In this document: piece by piece, positions 26,743-38,165 of the stretch
Layout: each line of letters opens with the position of its first letter
Position numbering within the stretch: position 1 is the first letter of the stretch
NCBI RefSeq assembly: GCF_026262505.1
Contig: NC_067206.1
Location: forward strand, 19,985,319-20,049,318
DNA: 64,000 nucleotides
Direction: 5' to 3'
Source: Trichomonas vaginalis G3
Taxonomy: Eukaryota; Parabasalia; Trichomonadida; Trichomonadidae
Translations under genes and position numbers: made by a program
Notes under the pieces: generated by a model
Databases searched by the model: none
What the model was told of the DNA's origin: nothing
Seen by the model: only the letters and a program-made list of their open reading frames with translations

Positions 26743-26896
26743 TTATTTTTGCATAATATAATGCCAATATGGTTTCTTTTGATTTTATTTCATTTATAAG
26801 CAAATCAGATTTACCCAAAAACTCCACTCCATAAGCGTTCATTTGCTAAATTAAAAAGTGACAATGGGCTAGTCTGTCCCTTTCTCAGGTTTTGTC

Positions 26897-29561
26897 ATTA
26901 ATGCATCTTATAAACTTTCATTGATAAATATGGATAGATAAGTTCTGTGTTCAAAAGTAAGCATTTTTTTAAAACGCGCAATTATATCAAGAACGACTAT
27001 CATAAATTCATGAGTATCGATGATTTTCGTTTAGGATGGACTTAATCGGCTTGATTGATATACATATTTTAAAATGGCATAGCTTTGTGCATGTTATGTC
27101 AAGCATTGTGCCAAACCAATTTAAAATGAAACAAATTATTTTAAAGAAACTATATATGAACTATTCGAACACTTTATATTAATGTAGGGAGCTATAAATT
27201 TAAATATTCTAAAAATTTATTTATTTGTTAAGAGTTCGGAACAAATTTATTATTGAATATATAGGAAATCAAATAATTATGCATAATCGCATAAAAAAAT
27301 GCTGAAACAATGAAAAGAAAAAAATAGTTGCCCAATAGAAAAAGTCGAACTCATACCCCTACCCATTGAGTTATCCTCACTTTCAAATTTCGATCGAAAA
27401 AAAGGTATTTAATCGCGTAACTCGCACCGTTTAGTCGTATTTCGAAGTTCTATATAGTATTAAAGATTAAGTTACATTATGTACAAAATAACTTTTTATT
27501 GTTATTTGATTTTGATAGCATTATTAGCTGAATATGAAAAATCTCGTAGAAATAATCATTTCATTCAGACATAAGTATTGGATTGTTTCCCAACAAGCAT
27601 AATAACACACGTTTCATATTATAATTTATTTCATTTATGTACAAAATTTAGATAACGATATCAAATAAAAAAACTGTGGCCTTTTTTACTTCAAACTATC
27701 ATGAAGTGTAACCAAATTGGGTGAGTATTCTTGCTATCAGTATGACATGAAAAAGTGAACGACAAAAATTGAAGATATTGTAGTTAACTCTGATTTTTTT
27801 AATTGCAAACACATCTATAATTTGTTTAAATATCATTTATTATATCAAAATCGAAAAATTCGTTTTTGGAAATCTTTGAATTTATGAGAAGTTCTACAAA
27901 GACACTTACAAATATAGCGTTTGCAATAAAAAGGCTCTTTAATCTTCTTCATCCTTGCTCAGAAACTTCTACTGGTTACCTTACGGGTAACCTGCAAAGC
28001 TGCTTCCAAGGCATCGAGAAAATAACGTATTTTCGTGAGACTAGTTTTGAAAGAAAAAAAAGACGGCGATAATTTTGTATTGTTTTGTTATTCGGCCGAA
28101 TGGCGGGTACGAAGTAGCCGCCATTCGGCCCCAAAAATGGCGTATTATTCTATTTTTAAACGGTCATGGCGTAAAACCGTCGCATCCCTACAATGTTAAG
28201 TATCAAAAAGAAAGGAGGTCTGATATAGACAACATATATCGTTGAAGGTTGAAAAAATCTCTAATATTTGAGCCCAAAATTTCAAATTTTAATTTTTTGA
28301 AAAAAGAGGCCACCCGTATGTACGTTTATTTGAGAGGAGGAGGATTATATTTTTGAAAGGGTGAAACATTATGAATATGTTAATTATATAATAATATGTA
28401 TTATTATAAAAAAGAAAAAATAAAGCATGTTAAAATTTTTCTTTCTTGATTTTTTACAAAATCTACTTAGAATTATGCAAAATATGACTAAATAATTATA
28501 AATTTCAAGTTAAATTTTAATTTTGATAAATAATTTAAATTTCAAAATATCAAGTTCAGTTCGACTATGTATGTAGTAATTCCTCAATAAAGTGTCAAAA
28601 CCCTATTAAAATATATGAACATTTTCAACATTTTAATGTTTTTATTTAAAAATTTGATGGAATATGAGCTTCAAACAATTATTATGTAAATAAAAATAAT
28701 TAAATATATGTATTTATTCGTATTACAACCGTAGTAAGTTGATTCTTCCTTTCTTCTACAGAGATTTGAATTTGATTTCGAATTGTAAAGAGATTCAAAG
28801 GGAAAATACTAGCGGATAAAAACTACCTCCATGAAAGAGTCATAATGGAGTCAAGTTGTATTTTTTGATATTTTTTGCTTTTCGAGCCTAAATAGGTAGC
28901 CAAGATAATGCCTAAAATAAGGTTCTAAATTCTGAAGTTTACATGATCCTCTCGTGTGCACCCTTAATATCAAAATATTTTACTAAAATTCTTTTCCTGC
29001 CATCATTTATTCCTTTTTACATATCTTATATAAAATCCAACATCATATTTACTTGCTTTGTTGTTATTTTTAGAATAATTTTCCGCAATTTCTCTCATAG
29101 GATCCTTAGTTCTCTCATTCAAAAACCTTATCACAATATTTGTATGCTCATTTAAATATTGAATTCTTTCAATTTCATTTGAATTTTGATTTTGTTAGCT
29201 CAGAAATTTTTTTCTTTCTTTCAAATTTGAATTGTCCAAACTTTGACTGATTAATTATAAAAACTTTGTATCTTTGATTCCATTACATCGTTGAATTATT
29301 TTAAATCAATTTCTCATCGGCTCGCCTTTCCCTATTTAAATTATTTAATTTTATAAATATATTTTATGCATTTATCTATGACATCAGCTTTATTTCATAT
29401 TTCAGTTTCCCTTATTATACCAAGTCTAATTCTTTAATTTTGCTGCGGTTCAAAAATATTAATTTATTTTTACATAAAATATATTTAATTCTAGATTGCC
29501 AGATCTAAAAATCCAAAAATATAATGGATGTATAATAATCAATATAAATACTGTAATAAAC
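26897..29561. other. 2.7-kb gene-free stretch with one GC-rich palindrome
   Basis: No credible gene. A short frame at 27866-28072 covers a ggttaccttacgggtaacc palindrome and is unsupported. At 28097-28133 a GC-rich inverted repeat ggccgaatggcgg/ccgccattcggcc stands out against A/T-rich surroundings. It resembles in style the ggcggcttgccgcc string at 37228. The rest shows only A/T runs. Confidence 0.5.
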
Positions 29562-29722
29562 AGAAATTCATCAAAAGTGACAGCTCTCAATTTTTTGACA
29601 TTTGTAAATTCTAAATTGAATGAGAAAAATGAAATAATACTAAGCATAATACAATATTCTAGATTTAATTATAATTAGGAAAAAGTTAGTTTTGAGAGTA
29701 CTTTTCATAGGCATATAGAATG

Positions 29723-30643
29723 AAATCTTCTGAAAAATAATATCACATAAACTCATATTATTTTCTAATATATAACTATTTTATATAAAAAATCAAATTC
29801 AATGATCTTAAAAGCGAAGGATAAACCTCAAAATTTACGAATATAATGAGTGGGAATATAATGCTTATCTATCATAAAACCATATGAAATATCAATTTTT
29901 GCTTTACGCCTAATTTTTGACGACAATTAGCAAAAAATGTTAAATGTTAACACTCAGTCCATTTGAATATGAAAAATAAAATTGACTTTGATTAAATGTT
30001 TTTATTATCATGTAATTCTTCTTGCGACCAAAGATTTGAATAAAATTTCAAAAATAAGATAGCTTAAAAAATAATATACGGTAGTGTTTACTAATAGATG
30101 AATAGTATATAAATTCTATTAAAATGGATTTGATCCAAAAAAATATAAAACCAAAAATAATTGTTATAATTTAAATGAAGAAGTAATTTAAAACGATTTT
30201 ATTTATGATCAAATTTTATATATTTTTTTGGATCAAATCCATTTTAATAGAATTTATATACTATTCATCTATTAGTAAACACTACCGTATATTATTTTTA
30301 AGCTATCTTATTTTTTGAACTTTTATTCAAATCTTTGGTCGCAAGAAGAATTGCATGATAAATAAAAACATTTAATCAAAGTCAATTTTATTTTTCATAT
30401 TCAAATGGACTGAGTGTTAACATTTAACATTTTTTGCTAATTGTCGTCAAAAATTAGGCGTAAAGCAAAAATTGATATTTCATATGGTTTTATGATAGAT
30501 AAGCATTATATTCCCACTCATTATATTCGTAAATTTTGAGGTTTATCCTTCGCTTTTAAGATCATTGAATTTGATTTTTATATAAAATAGTTATATATTA
30601 GAAAATAATATGAGTTTATGTGATATTATTTTTCAGAAGATTT
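29723..30643. repeat. giant palindrome F2 (second fold-back copy, ~921 bp)
   Basis: Same palindrome as F1 with arms extended outward by ~40 bp on each side (aaatcttctgaaaaataata at the left, its complement at the right). The left flank (29562-29722) continues the inverted match to 23813-24018. No coding capacity. Confidence 0.9.
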
Positions 30644-31201
30644 TGTGTTCTTCTTCAAAATTTTATTTTTTATTAAAAAGAATCTTTACAAAATATACAT
30701 TTACTTTAATTAATATTTAAAAACGTGCTCTATCAAAAGTTCCAAAAATTCAATATTTTAGCTTTTCTGAGGTGTCACTTTTGATGAATTTCTGTTTACA
30801 ACAATACTGAATATTTTTTAATTTTGTTTTATAATACAAATATTTACTCTCAAATTTAATATTTTTAATTATGCCAGTACAAAAAATTCTAATTGCAACA
30901 TATAATTGTTATTCATTTATTTGCATAATATTTTTTAGAGGTTCATCACCACATAAAATATGTTTTTATTTTATTTTCAAACAATGTAGTATGACAAGTA
31001 TCAAAACTTAAAATTAGACATTACATATTAGATCATATTTAAATTCCAACTTTTTTGCGATTCATTATCTGCATAAAATATGATTTTAAATTTGAATAAA
31101 ATTGAATAGGTTCTCAATTTTATCTATTCAAATAAGTTTTTCATAGTATTTCTGAATATCTTTCAAAATTTCAGAGTATTTTCTCACAATCTTCAAAAAA
31201 A
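30644..31201. other. AT-rich spacer with a third copy of a 30-bp repeat word
   Basis: Around 30771-30803 the sequence tgtcacttttgatgaattt recurs, matching 23988 and the complement of 29577. Otherwise no gene or repeat was seen. The last bases (cttcaaaaaaa) lead into the integrase gene. Confidence 0.5.
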
Positions 31202-33063
31202 ATGAACTTATATACTCTAATCGATCCTTCTTGGCTTGTTAGAGCTAAAGAAGAATTTGACCAATCCAAACCTCTCAATAACATTCTCAAAAATGTACCA
31301 CTCATCAACCACACAACAAAAGAGCACATAGACAAAATAACCTTCTACAAATCATTACTGTGTAATCGTTTGATTACCATCAAACAATTCTACGAGCATA
31401 CTACTAAGGCAGAGACATTCAAGTCCCTCTATATACGACACCATTCAATACTTATTGAATGTATTACTATTATTCAAAGACGCGACGAAGATTTACTAGA
31501 CCAATATCTCCAAGACTTGGTCCCTGGTCACGACCGATCCCAAATAATATCACCACCAATTTCTTTTACTAATCTTCTCACTAATCGTTCTTCTACGCAA
31601 AGTACTGATCAACAACAAAGCGCTACACCACTACATGCTGCACCACAGCGACCACAACAAAGCGCTACACCACTACATGCTGCACCACAACGCCAGCCAC
31701 AACAAAGCGCTACACCACTACATGCTGCACCACAACGCCAGCCACAACAAAGCGCTACACCACTACATGCTGCACCACAACGCCAGCCACAACGCCTACC
31801 TCATCAAGATGTTGCACCACTACATTCTGCACAATTAAATCCACCTCCTCACCCAAAACTTGGCAGGCCTAAGAGATCCGTGCCTCCTACTCTTAAGCAG
31901 ACTATCTTAGCATTATTCGAACAGCATGGTCGTCATGGAGTTTCCCAAACTTATGAGCTCTTAACAGCAGATATTGCTTATGCGCAATCCCATTTAATTG
32001 ATTTTCAAAATATGAAGTCTGGCAATATCCCCCATCCTACACCTACGCAGCAGTGGTTCGAAAACATTAATCGGGCGCACCAGCTTAACAATATCACAAA
32101 CTACATCCCCTGTGAATTAAATCCCGATGATCCACCAGTTTCATATCCCCAGCAGCTTCTCAATATTCAGTATCTCCCCGATCCCCTCCCTCAGATGCCC
32201 TCTCACCATATGGTTCAGCGTGTCTTTGAAGAACTCGGAAAGATGGAGCGGCGTGGACCCAGAAAGCCAAAAGGAAGAACCCGGTATGTGGCGTGCCTAC
32301 CCAATCAAATCTGGCACGTCGACATACACTTCCTTCATGGGAACAGGAACGAGATCCTCTACGCCGCAATAGATGATGCCACTCGGTTGGTCATGGAGTG
32401 GCAGCATCTTTCTTCAAAGCACGCCACACAAACTGTGAAGGTTGTAGAGAGGGCTATCCGCAGATTTGGAAAGCCCCACACAATTTGGTCTGATAATGGA
32501 GGGGAAAATCGGGAGTATTTCTGAGGGCAATGAGGGTAAAAGGAATCAGAAATGTATACATTACCCCTCATTGCCCTTATCAGAATGGTAAAATTGAGAG
32601 GCTGTGGCCTGGAATTGAGAAAAAAGGATTATCGTGAAACAAAATTCACGCATGGGTGATGAGATACAACACAAAGCCTCATAGAGCTTTGCCAACCCAC
32701 AGAGTAAATGGGAAACTTATACATTATAGCCCTGAAGAAATGTGGATGAAAGGCCCAAAATGGGAACCTGGCATGCCGGCAAAATGGATCATTGATGATA
32801 AGGAATATGACTTTTTGCCAGGTTCTGTTCAAGCTAAAGAATTTCCAGAGTTAGAATGTGGAGAAGAAGAAGAAGAGAGAAGCGAAGAAGAAAGGAGCGA
32901 AGAAGAAGAGAAGCACGAAGAAGAAAAATGTGAAGAAGAAGAGATATACGAAGAGGACATTTTAGAATGTGATGACTATGAAAGCCCATACGAAGAAGAA
33001 AGTTGTGAAGAAGATGAAATTGAAAAAATTATTCCGAATAAATGTCACTTTTTCTATTTTTGA
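31202..33063 (+). pseudogene. DDE (rve) integrase of Maverick C, one frameshift and one stop
   Basis: The first 440 codons carry an N-terminal helical region, a Pro/Gln/His repeat block, a GRPKRSVPPTLKQTILALF helix-turn-helix-like segment and the catalytic start (LPNQIWHVDIHF, then TIWSDNGGENREY). The frame then shifts near 32520, where the third acid follows (YQNGKIERLW). A TGA stop occurs near 32635, after which the C-terminal part (YNTKPHRALPTHRVNGKLI, PEEMW) and a long Glu-rich tail continue to 33063. The three acids D, D, E are present. The broad type is retroviral/Ginger-like integrase. It cannot be translated in full. Confidence 0.7.
31617..31800 (+). repeat. 45-bp coding minisatellite in the integrase gene
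   Basis: Four units of caacaaagcgctacaccact... encode SATPLHAAPQRQPQQ. The first unit is 6 bp shorter. It expands a disordered linker in the predicted protein without breaking frame. Confidence 0.85.
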
Positions 33064-33142
33064 CATGTAAAGTTGTCACTTTTCTGTCAAACCGTTTTTA
33101 TCCTTTTCGTTTACAACATTCCTGTTCTTTTACTGGTGGGTC

Positions 33143-33472
33143 TCAATTTTTTGATTCCGTTTGCTTTTCAATGAAATTTACACATTTAGCTATTAATTCT
33201 TGATTCGTTATCGAAAGTACATCGGGTTTAGGTTCTGATTTTATTTCAGCGCTCTGCGCCAAGACCGAAGGTCCTGATTTAGGTTCTGATTTCGTTTCAG
33301 ATGGAGGAGGTTTAATATCTATTTTATCAGTTTCCGAATTCGTTAATGGAACTCTTCTTTTTCTTACATAAATTTTTCCATCTTTACTTGTTGATACATA
33401 ATATAATGGATACTGAATTCCTCTTGCATCATTTAATATAATCGATTGTCTCTCAGATTTTAATAGGCTCAT
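33143..33472 (-). CDS. Maverick C protein, 109 aa, unknown
   Basis: Start at ATG 33472 with an A/T-rich leader. A beta-rich first half (QSIILNDARGIQYPLYYVS, GKIYVRKRRVP) leads into a Pro/Ser/Glu-rich linker and a C-terminal helix (NQELIAKCVNFIEKQTE). The linker is encoded partly by small GC palindromes (gcgcagagcgc, accttcggtc). Divergent from 33523 with 50 bp between starts. No family recognised. Confidence 0.5.
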   Translation of the reverse strand: MSLLKSERQSIILNDARGIQYPLYYVSTSKDGKIYVRKRRVPLTNSETDKIDIKPPPSETKSEPKSGPSVLAQSAEIKSEPKPDVLSITNQELIAKCVNFIEKQTESKN

Positions 33473-33522
33473 ATTTAATTCAAATAAAATTTTTAAATTT
33501 TGAATTTTTTATCGGTAATCAA

Positions 33523-33765
33523 ATGAGTCAGGGATTAGATATTGAAGCCATCAAAAAAGAAATTCGTGAGCAGATATTAACAGAACTAAAGACATCAAAA
33601 ACAGAAGAAAAACCAGAAAAACCAAAAAGGAAATTAAGTGAAAAGCAGTTAGCCGCATTAGCTGCAGGAAGAGAGAAGAACCCGCGAATGAAAGCAAAAA
33701 GAGAACGTGAGGCTAAAGAAAAGGCGGAGAAGGAAAAGGCTGAATCCGTTGAGAAGAAAGAATAA
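33523..33765 (+). CDS. lysine/glutamate-rich Maverick C protein, 80 aa
   Basis: A short helix (IEAIKKEIREQILTEL), a Lys/Pro linker, then LSEKQLAALAAGREKNPRMK and a long K/E helix to the end. The LSEKQLAALAAGRE segment followed by basic residues resembles small DNA-binding or core proteins of virus-like elements. That is a resemblance only. It lies just upstream of the P1 gene on the same strand. Confidence 0.5.
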   Translation: MSQGLDIEAIKKEIREQILTELKTSKTEEKPEKPKRKLSEKQLAALAAGREKNPRMKAKREREAKEKAEKEKAESVEKKE

Positions 33766-33789
33766 ATGATATATTTTTGTTTGTAATAA

Positions 33790-34629
33790 ATGTATAGACA
33801 AGTACCTTTAACAGTTGCTTTCAGTTCTGAAGAAGTAAATGTTAAAATAAATGGAAATAGAATCACATTTAAATTACCTATTGATTGGTCTGTTAATATA
33901 AACGAAAAATATATTGGTTTATCAAGTATGTATATAACATGAGGATTTAGAAGGGTTGAATTTGAGTTCGAAGTTGTTGTTATAAACGAAACCCAAGAAT
34001 TTAAGCAAACTATTCACATATATAAATATTTCAAAGACGACACAACATTATATGAATGCATGAGTGATTTTAACGAAATTTTCTAAAAGAAATTTAACAA
34101 AAACGCTTTAGGATTAAATGTGTATCTTGATAAATTAAAAGAAGAAGGAATTCAACCACAAATTATAGACTTTCATTATGAATTTATTGAACAAATAGAT
34201 GATTCACATACATGCACATTTGTTATATACTCACCGTTTAATGAAATAGCAGAAACGAGACAAAGTGATTTTAGGATAGGTTTTAAAATTTCTCAGTATA
34301 ATGAAGACTTCATGAATGTATTTAATTATAAACCTGGAGAAGAACGAACAGTATTATTACCAATAATAACATATAATGTATGGGACAGAAAACAAGTCAT
34401 CTTATATTCAAATATCGATAAAGGGGTTGAAAATGAATTTATCGGTCATACTAGATCGACGCCATTAACAAATATTAAGTATTATAAGTTATCAGGAAAT
34501 AATAGAGAGTTTTGGATTGATATGTATTCTACACATGATCATAAATGCCCCGTTGTGTTACCCGAAGACGGAAAGGATGTTTTCTTCCTTGAGGCTCGGT
34601 TACTGAACTCGACTATTGCAACTTTATAA
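33790..34629 (+). pseudogene. minor capsid-like protein P1 of Maverick C, two in-frame stops
   Basis: One reading frame runs from ATG 33790 to TAA 34629 except for a TGA at 33940 and a TAA at 34084. No frameshift is needed. The start (ITFKLPIDWSVNINEKYIG) and the end (CPVVLPEDGKDVFFLEARLL) match P1 of Maverick B (YEYPRHW and VVLPKDGKDGLIIEMIL) and more weakly A (18430). It is a penton candidate by these similarities. As it stands, the protein would stop after 50 residues. Confidence 0.6.
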
Positions 34630-34639
34630 GAAAATCCAT

Positions 34640-34700
34640 GAGACCCAAAGGGTCTGAGCCGCTAAGCGGCGAGAGCCCTACGGGCTCAGAGTCACGGAGT
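34640..34700. repeat. cluster of five short GC-rich hairpins
   Basis: Directly after the P1 stop, gacccaaagggtc, gccgctaagcggc, gccctacgggc and gtcacggagtgac follow without spacing. Each has 4-6-bp stems and 2-4-base loops. Their GC content contrasts with the A/T-rich surroundings. Possible transcript-end or recombination signals. Confidence 0.7.
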
Positions 34701-34869
34701 GACTAGGTTAGAAATGAGGTTAGATATCGGGTTAGATCTACCCTAAAATTAATTTTATCATTTATGAAAAATTTAGTATATACAGAAATTAAAAAAATTT
34801 TGAGTTAATTTATTTTTAAAAAATTATTTTTTTATTTTTATTCTGGGTGTTAAAATCTATGATAAAAAA

Positions 34870-34957
34870 TAAATAAATAATTTTAACGTTAATTTTTTAA
34901 AGTTTATTTTTTAAAAAAATTATTTTTTTATTTTGTAAAGTGTCAAAAATTTTAACG
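34870..34957. repeat. ~70-bp minisatellite, left part
   Basis: The unit ttaacgttaattttt...tattttgtaaagtgtcaaaa occurs here about once and then about three times at 37307-37510. The 2.3-kb block between the two parts interrupts an originally continuous array. Confidence 0.7.
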
Positions 34958-35240
34958 TATGGCATTCCAAACGGGAACCGCGGTTGGTTACCATGGATTT
35001 CCGTCACCGGTCACATTTTAAAGATTTTTAAAGCCTTATAAAAATATGCTTTGTAAATCATTTTTTGTAAATCGGCAAAAATTTGGTAATTTTCTTCAAC
35101 TAATAAATCTGCGAATAGCATTTATAATACAAGAACAATCTTTTAAAATGCGTTTGATTCATTTTTGTATAATTTCATATAGGCACATATATTCTTCCGG
35201 GACTTTCCGTGATTTTACCGTAAAATCATTAGTTTACACC

Positions 35241-36195
35241 GAGAAAGGGACAGACTAGCCCATTGTCACTTTTTAATTTAGCAAATGAACGCTTATGGAG
35301 TGGAGTTTTTGGGTAAATCTGATTTGCTTATAAATGAAATAAAATCAAAAGAAACCATATTGGCATTATATTATGCAAAAATAAATGATCTTACTTAGTA
35401 CTTTTAAAGTTAATTTCAGAAAAAATTTGACACAATGGTATCCGGCACATACAAGTGGTGTACAACCAAAATATAAGTTGGTTTAAACATATATTGCTAT
35501 ATCTCATGATCTTACTTAGTACTTTTAAAGTTAATTTCAGAAAAAATTTGACACAATGGTATCCGGCACATACAAGTGGTGTACAACCAAAATATAAGTT
35601 GGTTTAAACATATATTGCTATATCTCATGATCTTACTTAGTACTTTTAAAGTTAATTTCAGAAAAAATTTGACACAATGGTATCCGGCACATACAAGTGG
35701 TGTACAACCAAATCTTCGACTCGATGAACTTGTAATCGAGTTATATTCCAGTGTTGTTCCTTCATTCCTGATTAAGTTGCAAATTAAAGGTCTGGATTCA
35801 GAGAGAAGTGTTAAAGTTATCAAAAAAGTCACAAGAGATTTCGAAGAAATGACACAATTTAAAAAAGTCGAATGCATCAGTATGCTTGAAGCTGTTCAGA
35901 AAGGTCTGAAAAATGATACACTTGATCCCAACATTGTTTACTCAACATTAAAAATATTATTGCAAAGAAAACATTTGATTTAATAAACATTTAATTTATT
36001 ATAATTAATTTTTTATTACAGTATAGTAAAAAATGCTATAAATAAATTATTATATTTTATTAAAATGTGACTTTTAATAGTAAGTGAATAAAATAAATCA
36101 GGAATTGGGAAAGAAATAAGGTTAATTAAAAATAATGAAAATTACAAGTTTAAGGTTAATGAAAAAGTGACAATGGGCGAGTTTGTCCCCCACTC
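35241..36195. mobile_element. MULE-like element copy 2 (955 bp), inverted, 9-bp target duplication
   Basis: This is the reverse complement of 25327-26886 with three instead of about eight 121-bp units. Flanks gtttacacc at 35232-35240 and 36196-36204 are an exact 9-bp duplication. Termini GAGAAAGGGACAG and ...CCCCCACTC match copy 1. Confidence 0.85.
35627..35983 (+). CDS. ORF carried by MULE-like copy 2
   Basis: Same 118-residue protein as 25539-25895, with no amino-acid differences seen in the shared region. Conservation between two insertions, while flanking repeats vary in number, suggests recent spread from one source. Function unknown. Confidence 0.45.
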   Translation: MILLSTFKVNFRKNLTQWYPAHTSGVQPNLRLDELVIELYSSVVPSFLIKLQIKGLDSERSVKVIKKVTRDFEEMTQFKKVECISMLEAVQKGLKNDTLDPNIVYSTLKILLQRKHLI

Positions 36196-37306
36196 GTTTA
36201 CACCAATTTTTCCGTATTTTGAATAGTTTACTGCACTTTTTCCGTAAAATTGAGTTACGGGAATCCGCAAAATTTCCGGACCTCATTTTTCATAGAATAT
36301 AATAATAATATTTGATAAAAAGATATATTATTTATATTTTTGATTTTTGAATTACGGAAAAAGTGAATTGTTAACTTGATTTTTTTATATGGTTAATTTT
36401 TCAAATGATATTATGAAGATCTAAAATATTAAAAGTAAAAAATTGAATTACGGAAAAAGTGAGGTCAAAAGTGAAATAAATTTGCAGAACAATTTTCATT
36501 GAAATAAGACATTGAGTATCACACTTTAGTGAATCAACATCTATAAGAATGAAGTGTTTTGAAGCTGAAATAATATTGAATAGAAATTAATTTTTTCTGA
36601 AATTTTGAATGAAATTATGGGAAATAAAAAAATTACTAAATATTGTATTCATACAATATATTATTTTAAAGGAAAAATAGATGCTGATAGAAACGATGAA
36701 AATTTTTGAAAACTTTACAATTAATTTATGTTCGTTAACCACCGAGCTTGCAATCCAAAGCTCACGTTAGACTACAAGAGTCATGAAGTCTCATACTAAG
36801 GGATATCCAACATATATTTTAATAATCTAATGTTTGTGACAAATATTCAACATAAAATTAAGTTTTCGTTTCGTTACAAGGCATTCATACTTTGGAGATA
36901 TCATATTTAATGTACAGAAAAGTTAATATTAAACAATACATGCTAAAGAATTAATAAATAAGATAATAAAATAAATTTATACGTAATTACTTTCATTTAA
37001 TATGCTTTATGCTGTATAATATTGATTAAGAGGCATTAAAAGGTTCCATAGTCTGCTTTTATAGGCAAGATTTTGATAAAAATTTAAAATTTTGAAAAAT
37101 GATGAGAAAAGGAAAAAAAGGTAAATGAGAGCAAGAGGAGGGAAAAAAAGAAAAAGAAAAGAAAGGGAAGGGAAAAATAAAAGAAAGAAGGACATATAAA
37201 AATTTAGATGCGCATTCTTAATGCCGAGGCGGCTTGCCGCCGAGGCGCGATTTTTTTAGGCCTCTACGGTAACCCGGCAATGTTTTTTTAAATCTTGTAC
37301 AGCCCT

Positions 37307-37510
37307 ATTTTAACGTTAATTTTTAAGTTTATTTTTTAAAAAAATATTTTTTTTATTTTGTAAAGTGTCAAAATTTTTAACGTTAATTTTTAAGTTTATT
37401 TTTTAAAAAATTATTTTTTATTTTGTAAAGTGTCAAAAATTTTAACGTTAATTTTTAAGTTTATTTTTTAAAAATTATTTTTTATTTTTTGTAAATGTCA
37501 AATGCATTTT
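37307..37510. repeat. ~70-bp minisatellite, right part (three units)
   Basis: Units starting ttttaacgttaatttttaag at 37309, 37378 and 37440, ending in tgtcaaaatttt. It continues the array seen at 34870-34957. Confidence 0.75.
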
Positions 37511-37671
37511 ACGTGTCAAACGGTTTTTGTAAATTCTAGTAATTTTGGTTCCGGGGGCGTAGACCCTTGGTAACGAAATTATGGATACTAACTTATGTAC
37601 TGATATATGGTATATGTCATAGGTCAATATACTTTGTATTCATAGTTGCGACCAAAGTTTCCTCTCAATTT

Positions 37672-37899
37672 CTAGGCTAATTTGGTTCGGACCCTAATAT
37701 AACGAACAGGATTTCCATTATCAGGAATGGAACCTTCTTTTTGAACATTTAAAATGTTAAATTGACCCATATATTGACAAATTAATAATAAATCAAAATT
37801 TTCACCAAATGGCCTATTAAAATATCTCTCCACATCGCTTAAAAAAGAATTAGCTTGTTCTTCTAACTCCTCTTTTGTTTTCTTTGGGTTATATGTCAT
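37672..37899 (-). CDS. Maverick C/B border protein, 75 aa
   Basis: ATG 37899 with A/T-rich leader. Charged helix (PKKTKEELEEQANSFLSDVERYFN) followed by hydrophobic DLLLICQYMGQFNIL and a basic end (RYIRVRTKLA). No family recognised. 37900-38165 has no gene but contains a near-perfect palindrome around 37975-38001 (gtactgaggc.../...gcctccgtac). Confidence 0.4.
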   Translation of the reverse strand: MTYNPKKTKEELEEQANSFLSDVERYFNRPFGENFDLLLICQYMGQFNILNVQKEGSIPDNGNPVRYIRVRTKLA

Positions 37900-38165
37900 T
37901 ATTTTTTCACCTTTTTTATGGGGTTGTATGAGATATACAGATGGCCATATTCAGTTAGTATGGTTAAGTCGTGTACTGAGGCACTGCGCGCCTCCGTACA
38001 CCACTTAACCTTAAATATTTACAAAACCATTAACGTATATTTTACAACACAAACGACAACACTAACTTAACCTTAAATATTTACAAAGCCACCAACCACT
38101 TCACTTCACTAACGAACTCACTAATGTAAAAATAAACGTTCTCACTATCGTTCTCACTATCGTTC

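Larger units (their letters stand above)
25327..26886. mobile_element. MULE-like element copy 1 (1.56 kb) with 9-10-bp target duplication
   Basis: Terminal inverted repeats of ~34 bp begin GAGTGGGGGACAAACT and GAGAAAGGGACAGACT and share gcccattgtcacttttt. The flanks are aggttttgtc on both sides (25317-25326, 26887-26896). The copy at 35241-36195 has 9-bp duplications (gtttacacc). A 9-bp target duplication with TIRs starting in G is the hallmark of Mutator-like elements. No transposase is encoded, so it is non-autonomous. It holds one ORF and a 121-bp tandem repeat. Confidence 0.8.
34958..37306. mobile_element. 2.35-kb insertion splitting a minisatellite, with nested MULE-like copy
   Basis: Both sides carry attttaacg (34949-34957, 37307-37315). 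This may be a 9-bp target duplication or just the repeat unit of the interrupted array. The ends (tatggcattccaaacgggaa and ...cttgtacagccct) show no clear inverted repeat. The right end holds a GC palindrome (ggcggcttgccgcc). Apart from the nested element (35241-36195) no gene is seen. 36205-37306 holds only A/T-rich sequence and purine runs. Confidence 0.4.

Noticed and set aside
27866-28072. 68-codon frame with SCFQGIEKITYF
   Set aside because: No initiator, no homologue pattern, and it spans a palindrome. Kept only as part of the gene-free stretch.
37007-37195. Minus-strand hydrophobic ORF (Phe/Leu-rich)
   Set aside because: It is the complement of a purine run (37090-37190); low complexity, no start context.
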